DNA of 64,000 bases from Lucinisca nassula (GCA_963580285.1 CAUZLF010000205.1:103784-167783), one strand, 5' to 3'; positions 22,760 through 33,761 are shown, counted from the stretch's first letter. The notes: generated from the sequence alone by a model not told the origin. Translations and numbers: made by a program.

Positions 22760-23416
22760 CTTCAGCTTGAGCACTGGTTGAATTTAATTTTCTAGTGGTG
22801 TAATTATTTTTTTCTGTATATTTATGTTTTAGGCAAACAGGTAAAAAAAAACCCAGTTGTGCAGAACTTTTTTGCCGGGTATATAAATGGACGGTAAATA
22901 AAGCAGACTAAAGACCTGCTGGACTGAGGGCTAATGACAAAAAAATACACTTTGAGGAATTTATTTCATGTGGTTTTCTAAAGGCCATTTCATTAAAATG
23001 TTGCTGTAATCATGCAGTGCAGACAACATTGTACACTAAAGATTCCCGACACTTCAAGATAAACTGCAAACTCGAAACACCTAAGAATCGTCTCTGACAA
23101 TAGCCATTTTCGATTATATACTGGAGTTTTATTCAGGTTTCATGATGTAGTCGCAGGTGCCTCCGGAAATGTGACATAATTTTGTTTTTGTAAATTCTTA
23201 TGTAAATGCATACTTGGCAAAATATTGTTGAAGCCCGGGCTTCCGGGCTTCCGCCTGGCTACGCGCCTGGAGTGTATGGAGACAAAGCTCCTTGACACTT
23301 TCCTGACTTCCCTGAAAAAATTATACAATTATTTTATGAAATTATTCAAACTTAAAAAATGTCCAAGACTACCATAATGATCCTAAGTATTGGGACAGAT
23401 AGGCCTAAGCTAACAG

Positions 23417-23478
23417 TGCAGACCCAGATCAGACTGCTGCTGAAGGAGCAGTCTGATCAGGGTCTACACTGTTTGCCA
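23417..23478. repeat. Short foldback MITE, CTGCTCC subtype
   Basis: CAGTGCAGACCCAGATCAGA, inner CTGCTGCTGAAGGAGCAG, then TCTGATCAGGGTCTACACTG. In NDST intron 4, about 120 bp from exon 4. Confidence 0.85.
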
Positions 23479-23600
23479 TTCCATCTGCCATTTTTTGACT
23501 CCTTGTTGGATCATGAAACAAATTTGTTAAAATTTTAGGAGAATTACAGCAAGTCCTCAAGGTGTCCAAATTTTTAGTATTTTTGTATTAATAAGCTTAC

Positions 23601-23786
23601 CATAACTCCTCTATGTATAAATCCCCTACGACCCCAGCTGGGGTACAGTTTAGGATATTCCTCTGTACTGGTGACCCTCACGTCCCATACTGTCTTCCAG
23701 GCAGTGTATAGTTCTTCATGAACAGGGTAGACCCCAGAGTGGTGGGGAGCCACGGCATAATGATAGTTGACCGGCAACTCGTAGTC
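23601..23786 (-). CDS. NDST: NDST exon 4 (deacetylase His motif)
   Basis: 186 bp, 62 codons, phase 0 (residues 425-486). The acceptor is TTTTGTAG/GACTAC and the donor GTTATG/GTAAGC. The peptide has [18 protein letters not shown] (His439 and His440) and [20 protein letters not shown] then FIHRGVM. The HHSG motif is an invariant feature of the N-deacetylase domain and probably part of its metal or catalytic site. Confidence 0.97.
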
Positions 23787-24217
23787 CTACAAAATATGGG
23801 ACATATCATGAGAAAATCTTACTTTGGAGTTCAGTACCAAGTGAAGATATTCATCAGCCCTTAGTGAATGTTTAGAATGATATGAGACAACAACATATCT
23901 AAACATCATTCCAAAAACGTTCATTTGGATATAATATAATTTAAAGACTGATCTCAAACCTCCTTAATGTGACTGGACGATACTGATGATATTATGTCAA
24001 ATTATGAAAAACGCTCCTCTGCAGTTGGTAGGAAAACTACATGCAATTGTTTTCTTGTTTCGATACACCTTCAGGGGAGGCAACTCCTGCAAAAGTATTT
24101 TTGAATCAGAATCAGAATCAGAATTGTTACTGGTGACACGTCAAATGACATTCATACACCAGGACCTGTGATATGGGAAGTTAGTCCCCAGCTCTAACCA
24201 AAGATGTAAACTTGGTT

Positions 24218-25664
24218 CAGGGGCTGACAAATCCATTGCCCGGCCGCCCGGGACAAGTCCAAAATCGCGCCGGGCAGGTGCACTTTGACCTTTCAACGCC
24301 CGGTCGGGCAAGTGCAAAAAAATCGTCTACAACTGTCAGTCTTTTGAGTCCTTAAATACGGTAAAACTAGACCCGTAAGTAAATCACAATAATATCCGCT
24401 TTGTCGGCAATTCAGAGACAAAACCATCTATGTTTTTATAACGGTTCAATTATGACACTTTTGTTAATCCCTGTCATATAATTACCAATTAAACACGATT
24501 GCCCGGCGGAGCGTGTCTTTCATTTCTGGTGAAGTGTGTACCACCAACGCTATCGATAAGCGTGACAAGGTGTGAAAATAAGATTAAGTTATGTCTCTAA
24601 TTTGCGTTTATCCCTGCCATAAAATTTAATCCACAATCAATGTGAAAATGATTTAATAGCTCCTAAGACGATTTGCTACATCTTACGGTAGTAAAAACGG
24701 ACTTTTCTACTATCTCGTGAATGGTTATGTTTTGGTGCCAAATAGCAGACGCTGGTGGGAAAAGTCGAATTTTTTAATGTTGGTAACCGGCCGCTGTTTG
24801 GTCGCGCCTCTATCCACAACCGTTTAGCTAGCGAGAAAATATTTTTACCGGTTCCAAACAGTTTTTTAATGAAAGAGATACGCCCCATTAAAATAAAACA
24901 ATGACGTTAAACACGTGTAGGGTTGCTGGGGTCGGATGACGTCATTTACCGATCGCATGCAGAAAAATGGGAGTGGTGGTTTATGGACGACGATTTGGAT
25001 GGCGAAAATGATGATCGCATTGAACTTGCTTGTAGGCCGGGTGCGAAAGTTTGAGTTCGTTTTGGGTCGAGGGGGTCCTCGTCTTGGATCGAGGGGGTCC
25101 TCGTCTTGTGGTTCAAGCTAAAAAAATTGCATTCTTTTAATTTTCTATCTCGCTGCCCTGACACTTCTGATCTTTTGAGTAGATCTATATCGGCTGCAGC
25201 TCTTGTTCACCATGCGTGTCAAGCTAAATGAGTTTATATAACTGTATCTTAAATTGCTAATCGGTAAAGGTATTATGTCAATTACCTTGAAAAGGTACCG
25301 TTATTGACTGTGACAACAACAGTATTTTCTACCATATTACCGCACACAGGGGAAGTATTAGAAGTGAATGCAATGATCAGGAATCGATACAATTAACCCT
25401 GAGCTCCCATCAGAGACACCAAAGAGAAAGAAACACAAACATGAAATAACTAGATCCTAATGGAAAGTGGTTGTGCTTGAAACTTGACAGAAACCTTGGA
25501 TTATATTTATAAATGTCGGTCGTCATCATCGTCACCAATGTCACCCCCACCCCCGCATCCAACTCCACTTTGAGTTCCAAAATCCTGGGCAAGTAGGATT
25601 TTGAGCTGGGCAAGTGCAAAAATATTTTACTTGCCCGGTGGGCAAGTGGAAAATTTTTGGATTT
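24218..25664. mobile_element. TIR element, CAGGG-CTGACAAATCC ends
   Basis: CAGGGGCTGACAAATCC at the left end matches the complement of GGATTTGTCAGGCCCTG at the right, about 1.45 kb apart, with one mismatch. Subterminal G+C-rich GCCCGG/GGGCAAGTG motifs appear near both ends (24240-24320 and 25590-25650). No transposase ORF is present. CAGGG ends suggest a hAT-like non-autonomous element, but I see no convincing target duplication. Its right end abuts and supplies the final codons of the LINE ORF at 25666. Confidence 0.7.
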
Positions 25665-25665
25665 G

Positions 25666-27452
25666 TCAGGCCCTGTTAGCTACACAATCCTCAGCACCTT
25701 CAGCCGTCAAAATAATAGAATCGGGAAGGGCATTCCAATCTCTAATGGTTCGGGGGAAAAACAATTCTTTATAAATATCCGTTCTTGCAGTAAGGGTCTG
25801 AAACGTCATTGAATGGTGTTTTCTACAGTGCCTAGCCGGGGGAACAAGGTCATCTGTTGGAATGCTGGCAGCACCCTTTAGACCTTTGTATAAGAGTATG
25901 AGCCTACTGTCTCTTCTCCTTTTCTTGAGAGACTCCCATCTTAATTTTCCTAGAATTCCAGTCATGCTCCCAGTTTCAAAGCAATAATTTCCAGTTACAA
26001 ATCTAGCAGCTCTATTCTGAACTTTTTCAATTTCTTCATTAAGGATCACTCCGCTTGGGTCCCAGATGCAACTACCATATTCCAAGATTGGGCGAACAAG
26101 TCCCCTGTATGCTGTCTCTTTCACATCCTGAGGACACTGATGAAGATTTCGCCTCAGGAAACCAAGTGTTCTATTCGCCTTTGTACACATATTGCTAATG
26201 TGTGTATTCCATCTCAAATCGTGAGTGATTGTCACACCAAGGTATTTAATGGAATTCACATTTTCGAGGACCGTTCCCTCTAAGGTGTAAGAAGCCTCAA
26301 CTTTATTAGATCTCTTCCTTGTTATCTGCATAATATTGCATTTAACTGGTTGAAATCTCATGCCCCATTTTCTGGCCCAACATCCTAATCTATCTATGTC
26401 AGCCTGAAGTTTCAGTGAGTCATCTGTATCTCTAATTTCCCGGTAACAAACACAGTCATCTGCGAACAGTCTCATTTCTGAGTCAATGTCAGTGGAAATA
26501 TCATTGATGTACATGGAGAACAATAGAGGACCAAGAACAGTCCCTTGTGGGACTCCAGACAAAACTGGCGCCCATACTGAAGATTCACCATTAACAACAA
26601 CACGCTGTTTTCTGTAGCAAAGGAAGAAATCTATCCAATTCCATAACCAAATAATTTGGATTTAAGTAGTTCATGAGGAGGGGTGTCAAAAGCCTTCTCA
26701 AAGTCCAGAATAAATGTGTCCACCTGCCCCCCTTTGTCCAGGATTTTTGCCCAATCATTAATAACCGTGCTCAACTGAGTTTCGCAACTATGCCTTTTCC
26801 TAAATGCATGTTGTCTGTCTGACAAAGTTTATGTTCATCCAAGTGGGCCATGATGATTGAGCAGACTATGTGTTCAAGCAATTTACATAGAACACAGGTC
26901 AGTGACACTGGGCGATAATTACTAGCAAGAGCCCTGTCCCCTTTCAGAGTCTGATTCAGCGACCCCGTTCCCTCCTCTTTTATTAAGGGGTGGGATACCT
27001 TGCTTATCTTTCTTCTGGCTATTGATATATCTGTAGAAGTCTCTGGGATTCGCCTTTACATCACCTACCAAGTTATTTACATACTGATCATGCTGATTTT
27101 TGATGTCATTTTTAATTTCTCGTCTCAAGTTTTCAAATTTTGCTCTGAGTTAACCACTTCCCGACTTTTTTGCCTTAGCATGAATCTTATTTCTCCTCCG
27201 AATTTTTCTTCTTATTTCTGGTGTGATCCAAGGAATTGAAGATACAGACCTGCTAGTTTTGGAGGGGATATGATTTTCGGACGAAGCTTGAATGAAAGAC
27301 TTTATCAAATCAAAGTTCTCCTGGACAGACCGAGCGTCTGAATGACCATTAAAGTATTTCTCTCTTGCAAATTTTAGGGCATCCATCCTCATAGTTTCAT
27401 AGTCTCCCTTTTGATATAAGTACACCTTTCTACGAGCTTTCCTTGATACTCA
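25666..27452 (-). pseudogene. LINE reverse transcriptase, main part
   Basis: Jockey/CR1-like non-LTR reverse transcriptase read in several pieces. Downstream of an EN-RT linker (KGDYETMRMDALKFAREKYF; WITPEIRRKIRRRNKIHAKA) comes QHAFRKRHSCETQLS, motif A LDFEKAFDTPPHELL, motif B SGVPQGTVLGPLLFSMYIND and motif C LFADDC, all on the minus strand. Thumb-type sequence follows: KYLGVTITHDLRWNTHI, NRTLGFLRRNLHQCP, VRPILEYGSCIWDP and NRAARFVTGNY. Stops separate the linker pieces and there is a frame change between motif A and motif B, so it is dead. It fills most of NDST intron 3. Its 5' portion continues in the opposite orientation at 27452-27786. Confidence 0.9.
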
Positions 27453-27786
27453 CCAACCACATCTTGTGGCTATTCCGGAAACAAAGATTGACAGTTAAAT
27501 TATGATTTCGGAGCTTTTCCCTGAAACTTGCAAATACAGTGTCTACAGAAAAGATAGAAACACTCATGGCGGCGGGGTGATGTTGCTCGTTCACAGAGAT
27601 ATCCCTCATATGCCATTCATGGAACTGGAAAACGATTCAGAATCTGTTTGGGTTAAGGTTTTTGCAAACAAAACTTCCCACTTTATTGCAAGTTGGTATC
27701 GACCACCTAACGACACTGTCGAAAACTTCCAGTTATTTAAAGATCAGCTTGATCGCATTAAGTCTCAGAATAAGGGTAATGTCAAT
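27452..27786 (+). pseudogene. Inverted LINE endonuclease fragment
   Basis: Plus-strand translation gives QPHLVAIPETKIDS, a stop (TAA), then SELFPETCKYSVYRKDRN, THGGGVMLLVHRDIPHM and SHFIASWYRPP. These are the N-terminal and middle motifs of an apurinic-type endonuclease of the same LINE class (ETK and YRKDR...GGGV). It lies head-to-head with the RT part, which ends at about 27450. This is the arrangement expected from 5' inversion during target-primed reverse transcription. It ends where a foldback begins at 27787. Confidence 0.8.
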
Positions 27787-27855
27787 AGGGGTCAACTCTT
27801 AAAGGAAAGAATTTTCTCCTGAGGGGCAAATTCTTTCCTTTAAGAGTAGACCCCT
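27787..27855. repeat. Foldback, TTAAAGG type
   Basis: Arm AGGGGTCAACTCTTAAAGG...AATTT and its complement (one mismatch in the outer 28 nt). It is related to 7586-7653, but the stem pair C/G there is A/T here, so the palindrome is kept by paired changes. Confidence 0.85.
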
Positions 27856-28192
27856 TTTCTAGAGGGACAAGGCTTATAGAAAAGCCAACAGGAAGTCCTG
27901 TAAGTTGTCTCCCTTTGAAAAATGGCGGACAAATCTGTCAGGTGTTCCCATTCTCCTTCAAGCCCTCAAAACTGAATTTTTCGCCACATAACGGATGGAA
28001 AATAATGTAACATCAGACATCAATCACTAACTTCGCTCATGACACGATGTTGTTCATACTTCAGTAAACATTAAAGAATTACTTTCATTTCTAAAGTGAA
28101 TTAACAAAGGGTCAGTTGTTCAAAACTAATGATGACGTTAGCTAACGTACCCTTAAAACTTGGATCATTTAGTAGGGCAAATATGCTAGTAT

Positions 28193-28251
28193 TTTTGCTG
28201 AAAAAATGTGAGCAGCAAAATGCAAAAGATGCTCACATTTTTTCAGCAAAA
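28193..28251. repeat. Perfect 22-bp-arm hairpin
   Basis: TTTTGCTGAAAAAATGTGAG plus CA is exactly complementary to 28230-28251, with a 15-nt loop. It lies in NDST intron 3, about 120 bp downstream of exon 3. The size suits a small foldback MITE; a microRNA-like precursor cannot be excluded from sequence alone. Confidence 0.8.
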
Positions 28252-28372
28252 GTATCAAAATTTTAGATATTGTACTTGCTAGAACAGTTAACAATATGAC
28301 CACTTACGAGCTTGTTAAGCTAATGATGCTTTGAACAACTTGGCCCAAATGTACATGTATGAATTATCTTAC

Positions 28373-28485
28373 TTTAGCAAATAGAAGGTTCTCCTTCATA
28401 TTTTTCATGAGAATGTCTAGGTTGAACTTGTGAGCTTGTTCATGTCGCCACATGTGTGGGAACCAGTAGAACTTTTTAGCATGTT
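28373..28485 (-). CDS. NDST: NDST exon 3
   Basis: 113 bp; completes the codon split from exon 2 (G/AA = Glu387) and codes to residue 424. The acceptor is TTTTCAG/AACATG and the donor GCTAAA/GTAAGA. The peptide HAKKFYWFPHMWRHEQAH carries the conserved WFPHMW motif of the N-deacetylase domain, followed by FNLDILMKNMKENLLFAK. Confidence 0.96.
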
Positions 28486-29529
28486 CTGAAAACAAAAAAT
28501 ACCACCATAATTATGCCAGCACAAATGTAAGATATTACATGTAACTATACTTAACGACTTAAATAACGCATAGTTACTGAATTTGCATATTTCTGTGATA
28601 AAAACGAACTAACCCAAAACTCGTATATTGAACATTCATAAGACAGACCTCTTTGAGCTAACGTGTCTAATGAGACATAAACACGCATAGGTACTGATGT
28701 AAGTTTGATGTTTATGTTTTTCTTAAAATGTTATCAAGCTTAAATTGTTAAATACCGGCGCTTCACTGATCATAAGCACAAAGGCACATTCGCTTGTCTT
28801 CAGTCCATCAAAAATTTGAAAAACATTTTCAAAATTGCATTTACAGCATCAATGAGGCCAACGTTACCAAAGGCAATTGACGTCAATGTGACGCTTACGT
28901 GTGCGATTCTGTGGAATAAAACTGTAACATTCAGAGACTCATGTCAAAAGACACTTTCTGTTATTTTCGGATAAACTGGTACCAATCCAAACATGCTTTG
29001 GATGTCATAACTTCCAAGTGCACTTAAAACCTCAAAAAACAGCTAAAACGTCTGACTTTCGGGTCACCATTTTTCACTAAGGGTAGTCTGTAACCACTTT
29101 TTCCTGGAAGACATTAGTATTACTTATTCCAAATTTATGCAAACATGTAATTTCGACAAGTTGTTAATTTGGTGTGTTTTACAGTGTCATAAAGAGATTT
29201 GTTTTCAATGCAGTTTTTGTGGTTGTGATTTTTAAAATTTAGGTGTGTCCATTCACGCATCGATTGACTTGTAACGAATGGCAAAAATTTAAAATCTTTA
29301 ATTTCAGTAAGTGGCAGAAACAATTTTCTTTCTTTATACCTGTATGTTTTGCGTTGAAAAATATCTGCTATAATTTTCGAGACATTTAACTTTTTGTCAC
29401 CTGTGCATTTTTAAAGTTGTTGAGTATATTTAATGGCATATCTAAAGGCATCTAATGCATTACGAAAACACGCATGTACAAATACATTGAAACCTTTATC
29501 GCCAAAAAAAAATTGAAAATTTTAAGATG
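28486..29529. other. NDST intron 2, no feature seen
   Basis: AT-rich sequence with no repeat or coding similarity that I can recognise. Confidence 0.5.
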
Positions 29530-29997
29530 AACTAGAGCTGCCGCCTAACGGGCGCCAATTATACCCCCGCATGCGTTGTCAGACAAATTTTTACAAGTAT
29601 TTGACCTTGAGGAAGGTCAACGTAAAGGTCAAGGTCAGGTTTGTGTATATCAATCTTAAGTACTAGTGGCAAGGTGTGTGGTGTGTGAATATTAAAGAAA
29701 TCGGTCAAAGAATAAGGAAGTTATGAGCAATGTTAAAGTTTTTTGTAACGGACCGACGACAGACGACATTTTTACAAGTATTTGACCTTGAGGAAGGTCA
29801 ACGTAAAGGTCAAGGTCAGGTTTGTGTATATCAATCTTAAGTACTAGTGGCAAGGTGTGTGGTGTGTGAATATTAAAGAAATCGGTCAAAGAATAAGGAA
29901 GTTATGAGCAATGTTAAAGTTTTTTGTAACGGACCGAAGACAGACGACAAGCTGATTCCTATATACCCCCTTCAAACTTCGTTTGCAGGGGTATAAA
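29530..29997 (+). mobile_element. Hairpin/tandem-core element, two 181-bp units
   Basis: The 5' end ACTAGAGCTGCCGCCTAACG leads to ATTATACCCCCGCA. Two copies of a 181-bp unit (29587-29767 and 29768-29948) differ at about one position. The 3' end is ATACCCCCTTCAAAC, TTCG-type loop, GTTTGCAGGGGTAT. The 5' ATACCCCCGCA and 3' TGCAGGGGTAT are complementary. It has the same plan as 5911-7489 with different ends. The near-identical units suggest a recent duplication. In NDST intron 2. Confidence 0.8.
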
Positions 29998-30008
29998 AAT
30001 TGTGATAT

Positions 30009-30115
30009 TTTTCTTATTTCTGCTCAAAATTTAGATTGTGGGTACTCGTTAGAACCGCCATTGAGGCAGTTCTAACGAGTATCCACAATCTACATTTTAG
30101 AGCAGAAATAAGAAA
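30009..30115. repeat. Foldback of the TAGATTGTGGGTACTC family, best copy
   Basis: TTTCTTATTTCTGCTC, TAGATTGTGGGTACTCGTTA and GAACCGCC pair with GGCAGTTCTAACGAGTATCC, ACAATCTA and GAGCAGAAATAAGAAA. The arms are about 45 bp. In NDST intron 2. Confidence 0.88.
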
Positions 30116-31365
30116 GGTTAACCCCTGTAAACCCCAGTTTTACTATATAAAAGTGGGGTTCGAGGGGGTCAAAATTATATAGGTGTGTTTTCGGGATGGG
30201 TGGTGTCTGAAATAATCAATTTCCAACCCCAAAAGATCAGGCCTCATTCAGATATTATTGTGTAGTGAACATTTCACACCAGACTGAATTTATGTGGGTA
30301 TAGGTGAATAAAAAGGTGTATGCAAATAATTAAGCATGTGTGTATATTGCAGGATGAAAGAGGTCATGCCAAGGTTTTAAAAAAAATCGCTAAGATGTTT
30401 GAAAATTAAATACATGTAAATGATTTGCATAAATTGTGCAAATTAGCAATATTTCAAACTGAATTATCCCAGCTTGTATTTAAGTGATTTAAAAAAGAAA
30501 AACATTTTTGAAGAGAGGACATGTTCAACAAGATGAGTGTAACTATAGTAATCAACTAACAGAGTTCTCGGAAACGCCGAATCCGGCGTATTTTTACGCA
30601 TGTTTTGGCTTTCGTACACGTAAAATTTCCTGCCATGGATTCTTAATTCCGCCATTTTTTTTTTGCCCGACGCATCCGTAATAGCGTGTAAAAATGACCA
30701 CAATCACATCAAAAGATGACAGCGGGTGTCCATTTGATCTCCAAATTTAGCTACCGCTTACAGATCAAAAGTTTACCGTTAATCATCGCCGCCAGGCTTG
30801 TTCAAGCATTACCTAGCTCGGACAGTCGTCTGTATTGCTCTCTTGGCCAATCAGAGCATCATGGCTAGAAGATTGACAGGTCAGATTTGCGGTTGTGTGT
30901 GATTAAATCAAGCACATGGCTGATTAACATTAAATTAATTGATTGTTTTGTTTCCGGATACTTGTATACACAGTTGGATTATCGGTAATTTGATTGTTGA
31001 AAAAATGTCGAAGGCATAATTGAAGGATGCGATAATCTAGTGTATAAATCTTTTTCTTTTCTTTTTCTCCTACATTACTGCCGCATTATGAGCAGGATTT
31101 CCTTGGTGGTAACCAGTACTTTTTTTTATTACAATTAAAGAAAATTATGACTCGAGTTTGTCGCACGTTCGTACATATTGTTTATGAAGTTACGACTAGG
31201 CCTAATTGAATAAAGAAATTAATTATCAGAAACCATGGAATAATATCGTGAGGAAGTGCTAAACTGCCTGCTAATAGTGGTGCTGAACAGACACCTGTGG
31301 CATCTGATCTGGGCCTGCACTGTTGGTGTTTTTTTTTTTTGTTTTTTTTTTTGTATGTGTGTGCG
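30116..31365. other. NDST intron 2, no gene seen
   Basis: Unique AT-rich sequence with foldback flank remnants near 30170-30200. A fragment of the short foldback MITE (CATCTGATCTGGGCCTGCAC) is at 31301-31323. Confidence 0.5.
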
Positions 31366-31390
31366 GGGGGGGGGGGGGGGGGGGGGGGGG
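31366..31390 (+). repeat. Poly-G run
   Basis: About 25 consecutive G, preceded by T-rich runs (31326-31353). Low complexity; length is likely variable or unreliable. Confidence 0.8.
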
Positions 31391-31787
31391 ATATTAGTGA
31401 CAAACTAGATATCAAATAAAAACAACAAAAGTTTTTTTTGTTTTTTTGTTTTTTAATGAAAGTCAAAATTTTCGAGTCATGTTCTTTTTCCATCTTATTT
31501 CTTCAAATCCTGGTTATTTTGAAGGAACAAAATGGACTTGACTGGAAATTTTGGCTAGTGTTACGTCTTTAATCATTATGCAAAATACTGTAAGAATCCA
31601 AAAGTTTCAGATGCCATTTTATGTACGAGGATGTAGTGAATGACCTGAACAGACTTGTCCTGTTGGAGCAGCCTGATCACATCCTGTACTACTGGTATCC
31701 TGATGAATAAATTAATACAGCTGCAGTCCACTCTATAAACTTTCAAAACCTGATGTAATTTATCCATTCAAATTCACAATCTGAGTG

Positions 31788-31840
31788 ACAGTGTAAATCC
31801 TGATTAGATGGAAGCCATCTGATCTGGATCTCCACTGCAA
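31788..31840. repeat. Short foldback MITE, diverged
   Basis: GACAGTGTAAATCCTGATTAG, inner ATGGAAGCCAT, then CTGATCTGGATCTCCACTG. In NDST intron 2. Confidence 0.75.
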
Positions 31841-32619
31841 GAAAATAGTTTATCATGTTAAGCAGGATAAGCGTTAAACCCCAAAGTCTTTTGGAGTCTT
31901 ACAGACACACTCTACAGCCGTATGCTTTTAGCAATAATTGACACATGTTTTTTTAGGTAAAACTCCAACTTTTAAAAATTTGACTCCAACTTTTCAGATT
32001 TGAATCCAACTTTTTCTATGGATGGATTCTTAAACTCCTGTTTTCAAAATCCTAGTGAGAACTCTGGACTAATTCAATTTTTTCATGTGCTTTTTAAAGG
32101 CTCAATTTCTTATCACCATATAATTCAATTCACTGTAAACTACATCTGAATGATGCCTGTATCTTGTTTGGTTCAAAGGTTGGCGTTTTTCCCTGATAAA
32201 TCACATATAGATGGAGTACATGTATTTCAGAAGTGTCAAATACAAAAGAATCTTTACTGTTTGTACATAGAACTATTTATAATACAGGTTCAGACAAAAC
32301 TTCAAAGAGCCCATGATCTGATGGACACTTGATGCAAAGTGCTTATCAAGGGAGTTGGCTTAAAATTTAGAAAATTCAAAGATTTGGGAGGAGAAAGTTC
32401 TGCCCTTCTGTGTTTCTAAATTATCTAGTGCCTGAACTTAAGTCTGGTAGCAAATTCATTCTTTTCAAAGCAGCCCTCCCCACGACCTCAACTTTTTTAA
32501 ATAGCTAAAATACTAGGAGAAACATTTCCTGTTTAAAAGAAGTTCTTTCTGTTTGAAAATTTTATAGTTTGGAACAAGATCTTTCAGGTACTATTCACTG
32601 TAACAATGGCACCACTTAC

Positions 32620-32746
32620 CAATAAGTTTCCGGTCCCCATCATCTTCTTCATCATTGCCATTGAGATAGTACCAGCCAGAGAATCCCAGAACAAACCGGA
32701 AACCATCTACCAACTCCTGTAATCTTGCCTGGCTTGATATTAAGGC
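32620..32746 (-). CDS. NDST: NDST exon 2
   Basis: 127 bp; residues 345-386 plus one base. The acceptor is ATTCAG/GCCTTA (reading TCAG/GCC) and the donor CTTATTG/GTAAGTGG. The peptide ALISSQARLQELVDGFRF leads to VLGFSGWYYLNGNDEEDDGD, matching the family segment LGFSG...G-DEED-GD in the N-deacetylase domain. The phase-1 donor matches the acceptor of exon 3. Confidence 0.96.
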
Positions 32747-32939
32747 CTGAATATTTTAGAATTTCAAAATGTAAAGAATGAACAAATAATTATGTATTTA
32801 TTTTCAATAAACTTATACATGTAACTATGTATTTATTTTTCATTAAAAAGAACACCTTTGGCAATTCTAAATGCACAAACATAGAACTTTACGGGGAATG
32901 GATACACATTTCAGCTACTTTAAACAGAAGTAGTCACAG

Positions 32940-33222
32940 TTTCAGAACTTGTTTTCTTGCACACCAGACAAGGAAATCTGTGATTTTACCCTGGGATAGA
33001 AATTTATGTTCTGACCATAGTGTTACGACCCTAAATCGAATATAATCGCGTGTTTGATAAGTGTACTGGTTGATTACAACCTCATGCGCGTCGTCGTCAT
33101 GCGCGACATCACTAAACATTTCTGTTGTGTCATCACAAAATGGTGGACGTCGGTAACCGAAGTGACAGCAGCATTAAAAATTCGCAATAGAAATGGAAGG
33201 TATGCAAGAAAAAGATTCCAAT
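32940..33222 (+). repeat. Dispersed repeat R1, copy 2
   Basis: Homologous to 5040-5345: TTCTTGCACACCAGACAAGG, TTTTACCCTGGGATAGAAAT, ACATCACTAAAC, CCGAAGTGACAGCAG and ATGCAAGAAAAAGATTCC. It is followed immediately by the GC-rich foldback at 33220-33350. Confidence 0.7.
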
Positions 33223-33350
33223 ATGGGTGTGAGGGGTGGATGGAAAAATCCGTCCCTCGGGATCACTGTCCGGCATCACTCGGCAAGCCTCGTGATGCCG
33301 GACAGTGTCCCTCGGGACAGATATTTCCATCCACCCCTCACACCAATATA
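33220..33350. repeat. Long GC-rich foldback
   Basis: Arms of about 54 nt (GGTGTGAGGGGTGGATGGAA at 33226 against CATCCACCCCTCACACC at 33344) with a 12-nt loop. The inner stem is TCACTGTCCGGCATCAC / GTGATGCCGGACAGTG. In NDST intron 1. It is the most stable-looking hairpin of its size in the window. Confidence 0.88.
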
Positions 33351-33540
33351 AGATTGTTATAGTCTCACATATGACCTGAGTGAGGTTTGAGCCCACAGCT
33401 GTGAGAGATCTTATGATTAACCCTTTTTGTACCAAATGGAATCTTCCTGCTTATAAATGCTAGAAGTCCATTTCAAAAATAAGGGGTGTCAGGTTGTGTT
33501 TTCTTCAAAATTGATTTGGAAAATGGCTGAAGTTTTTGCA

Positions 33541-33605
33541 AACAGTGAAGGCCCTGATCAGATGCCGCATTCTGTGGCATCTGATCTGGGCCTACATTGT
33601 TTGCC
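33541..33605. repeat. Short foldback MITE
   Basis: CAGTGAAGGCCCTGATCAGA, TGCCGCATTCTGTGGCA, TCTGATCTGGGCCTACATTG. In NDST intron 1. Confidence 0.8.
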
Positions 33606-33761
33606 CAGGTACCCCTTTTGGGGTTTCTGGTACAAAATGGGTTAATTCAACTTACCCACTAGACCAAAGAGGCCTGTCGCCCAACTGTAAGTCAATATCA
33701 GTTGGACGCCCAATGCCAAAGAGTGATCAGATGTAGTAAAATTATGTACAAGTATATAAAG

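Larger units (their letters stand above)
19387..22879 (+). mobile_element. Tc1/mariner element with TA target sites
   Basis: The terminal inverted repeat CCCGGCAAAAAAGTTCTGCA continues CAACTGGG (28 bp, then a T run). It is matched exactly in reverse complement at the right end. The duplicated TA lies at 19385-19386 and 22880-22881. It contains a transposase pseudogene (19977-21043) and a later insertion (21172-22759). Without that insertion the element would be about 1.9 kb, a normal Tc1 size. Confidence 0.92.
18517..23269. mobile_element. hAT-like element split by a Tc1 insertion
   Basis: CAGGGGCGTAGCCAGG at 18517 is nearly complementary to CCTGGCTACGCGCCTG ending at 23269, with further subterminal similarity (GTTGAAG...GAAGCCC against GGGCTTCAACAATA). 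AGTG lies directly outside the left end and one base beyond the right end. A 3.49 kb Tc1/mariner element (19387-22879) sits inside, leaving about 1.26 kb of the outer element. No hAT transposase is visible, so it is a non-autonomous or decayed copy. It makes up most of NDST intron 4. Confidence 0.5.
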
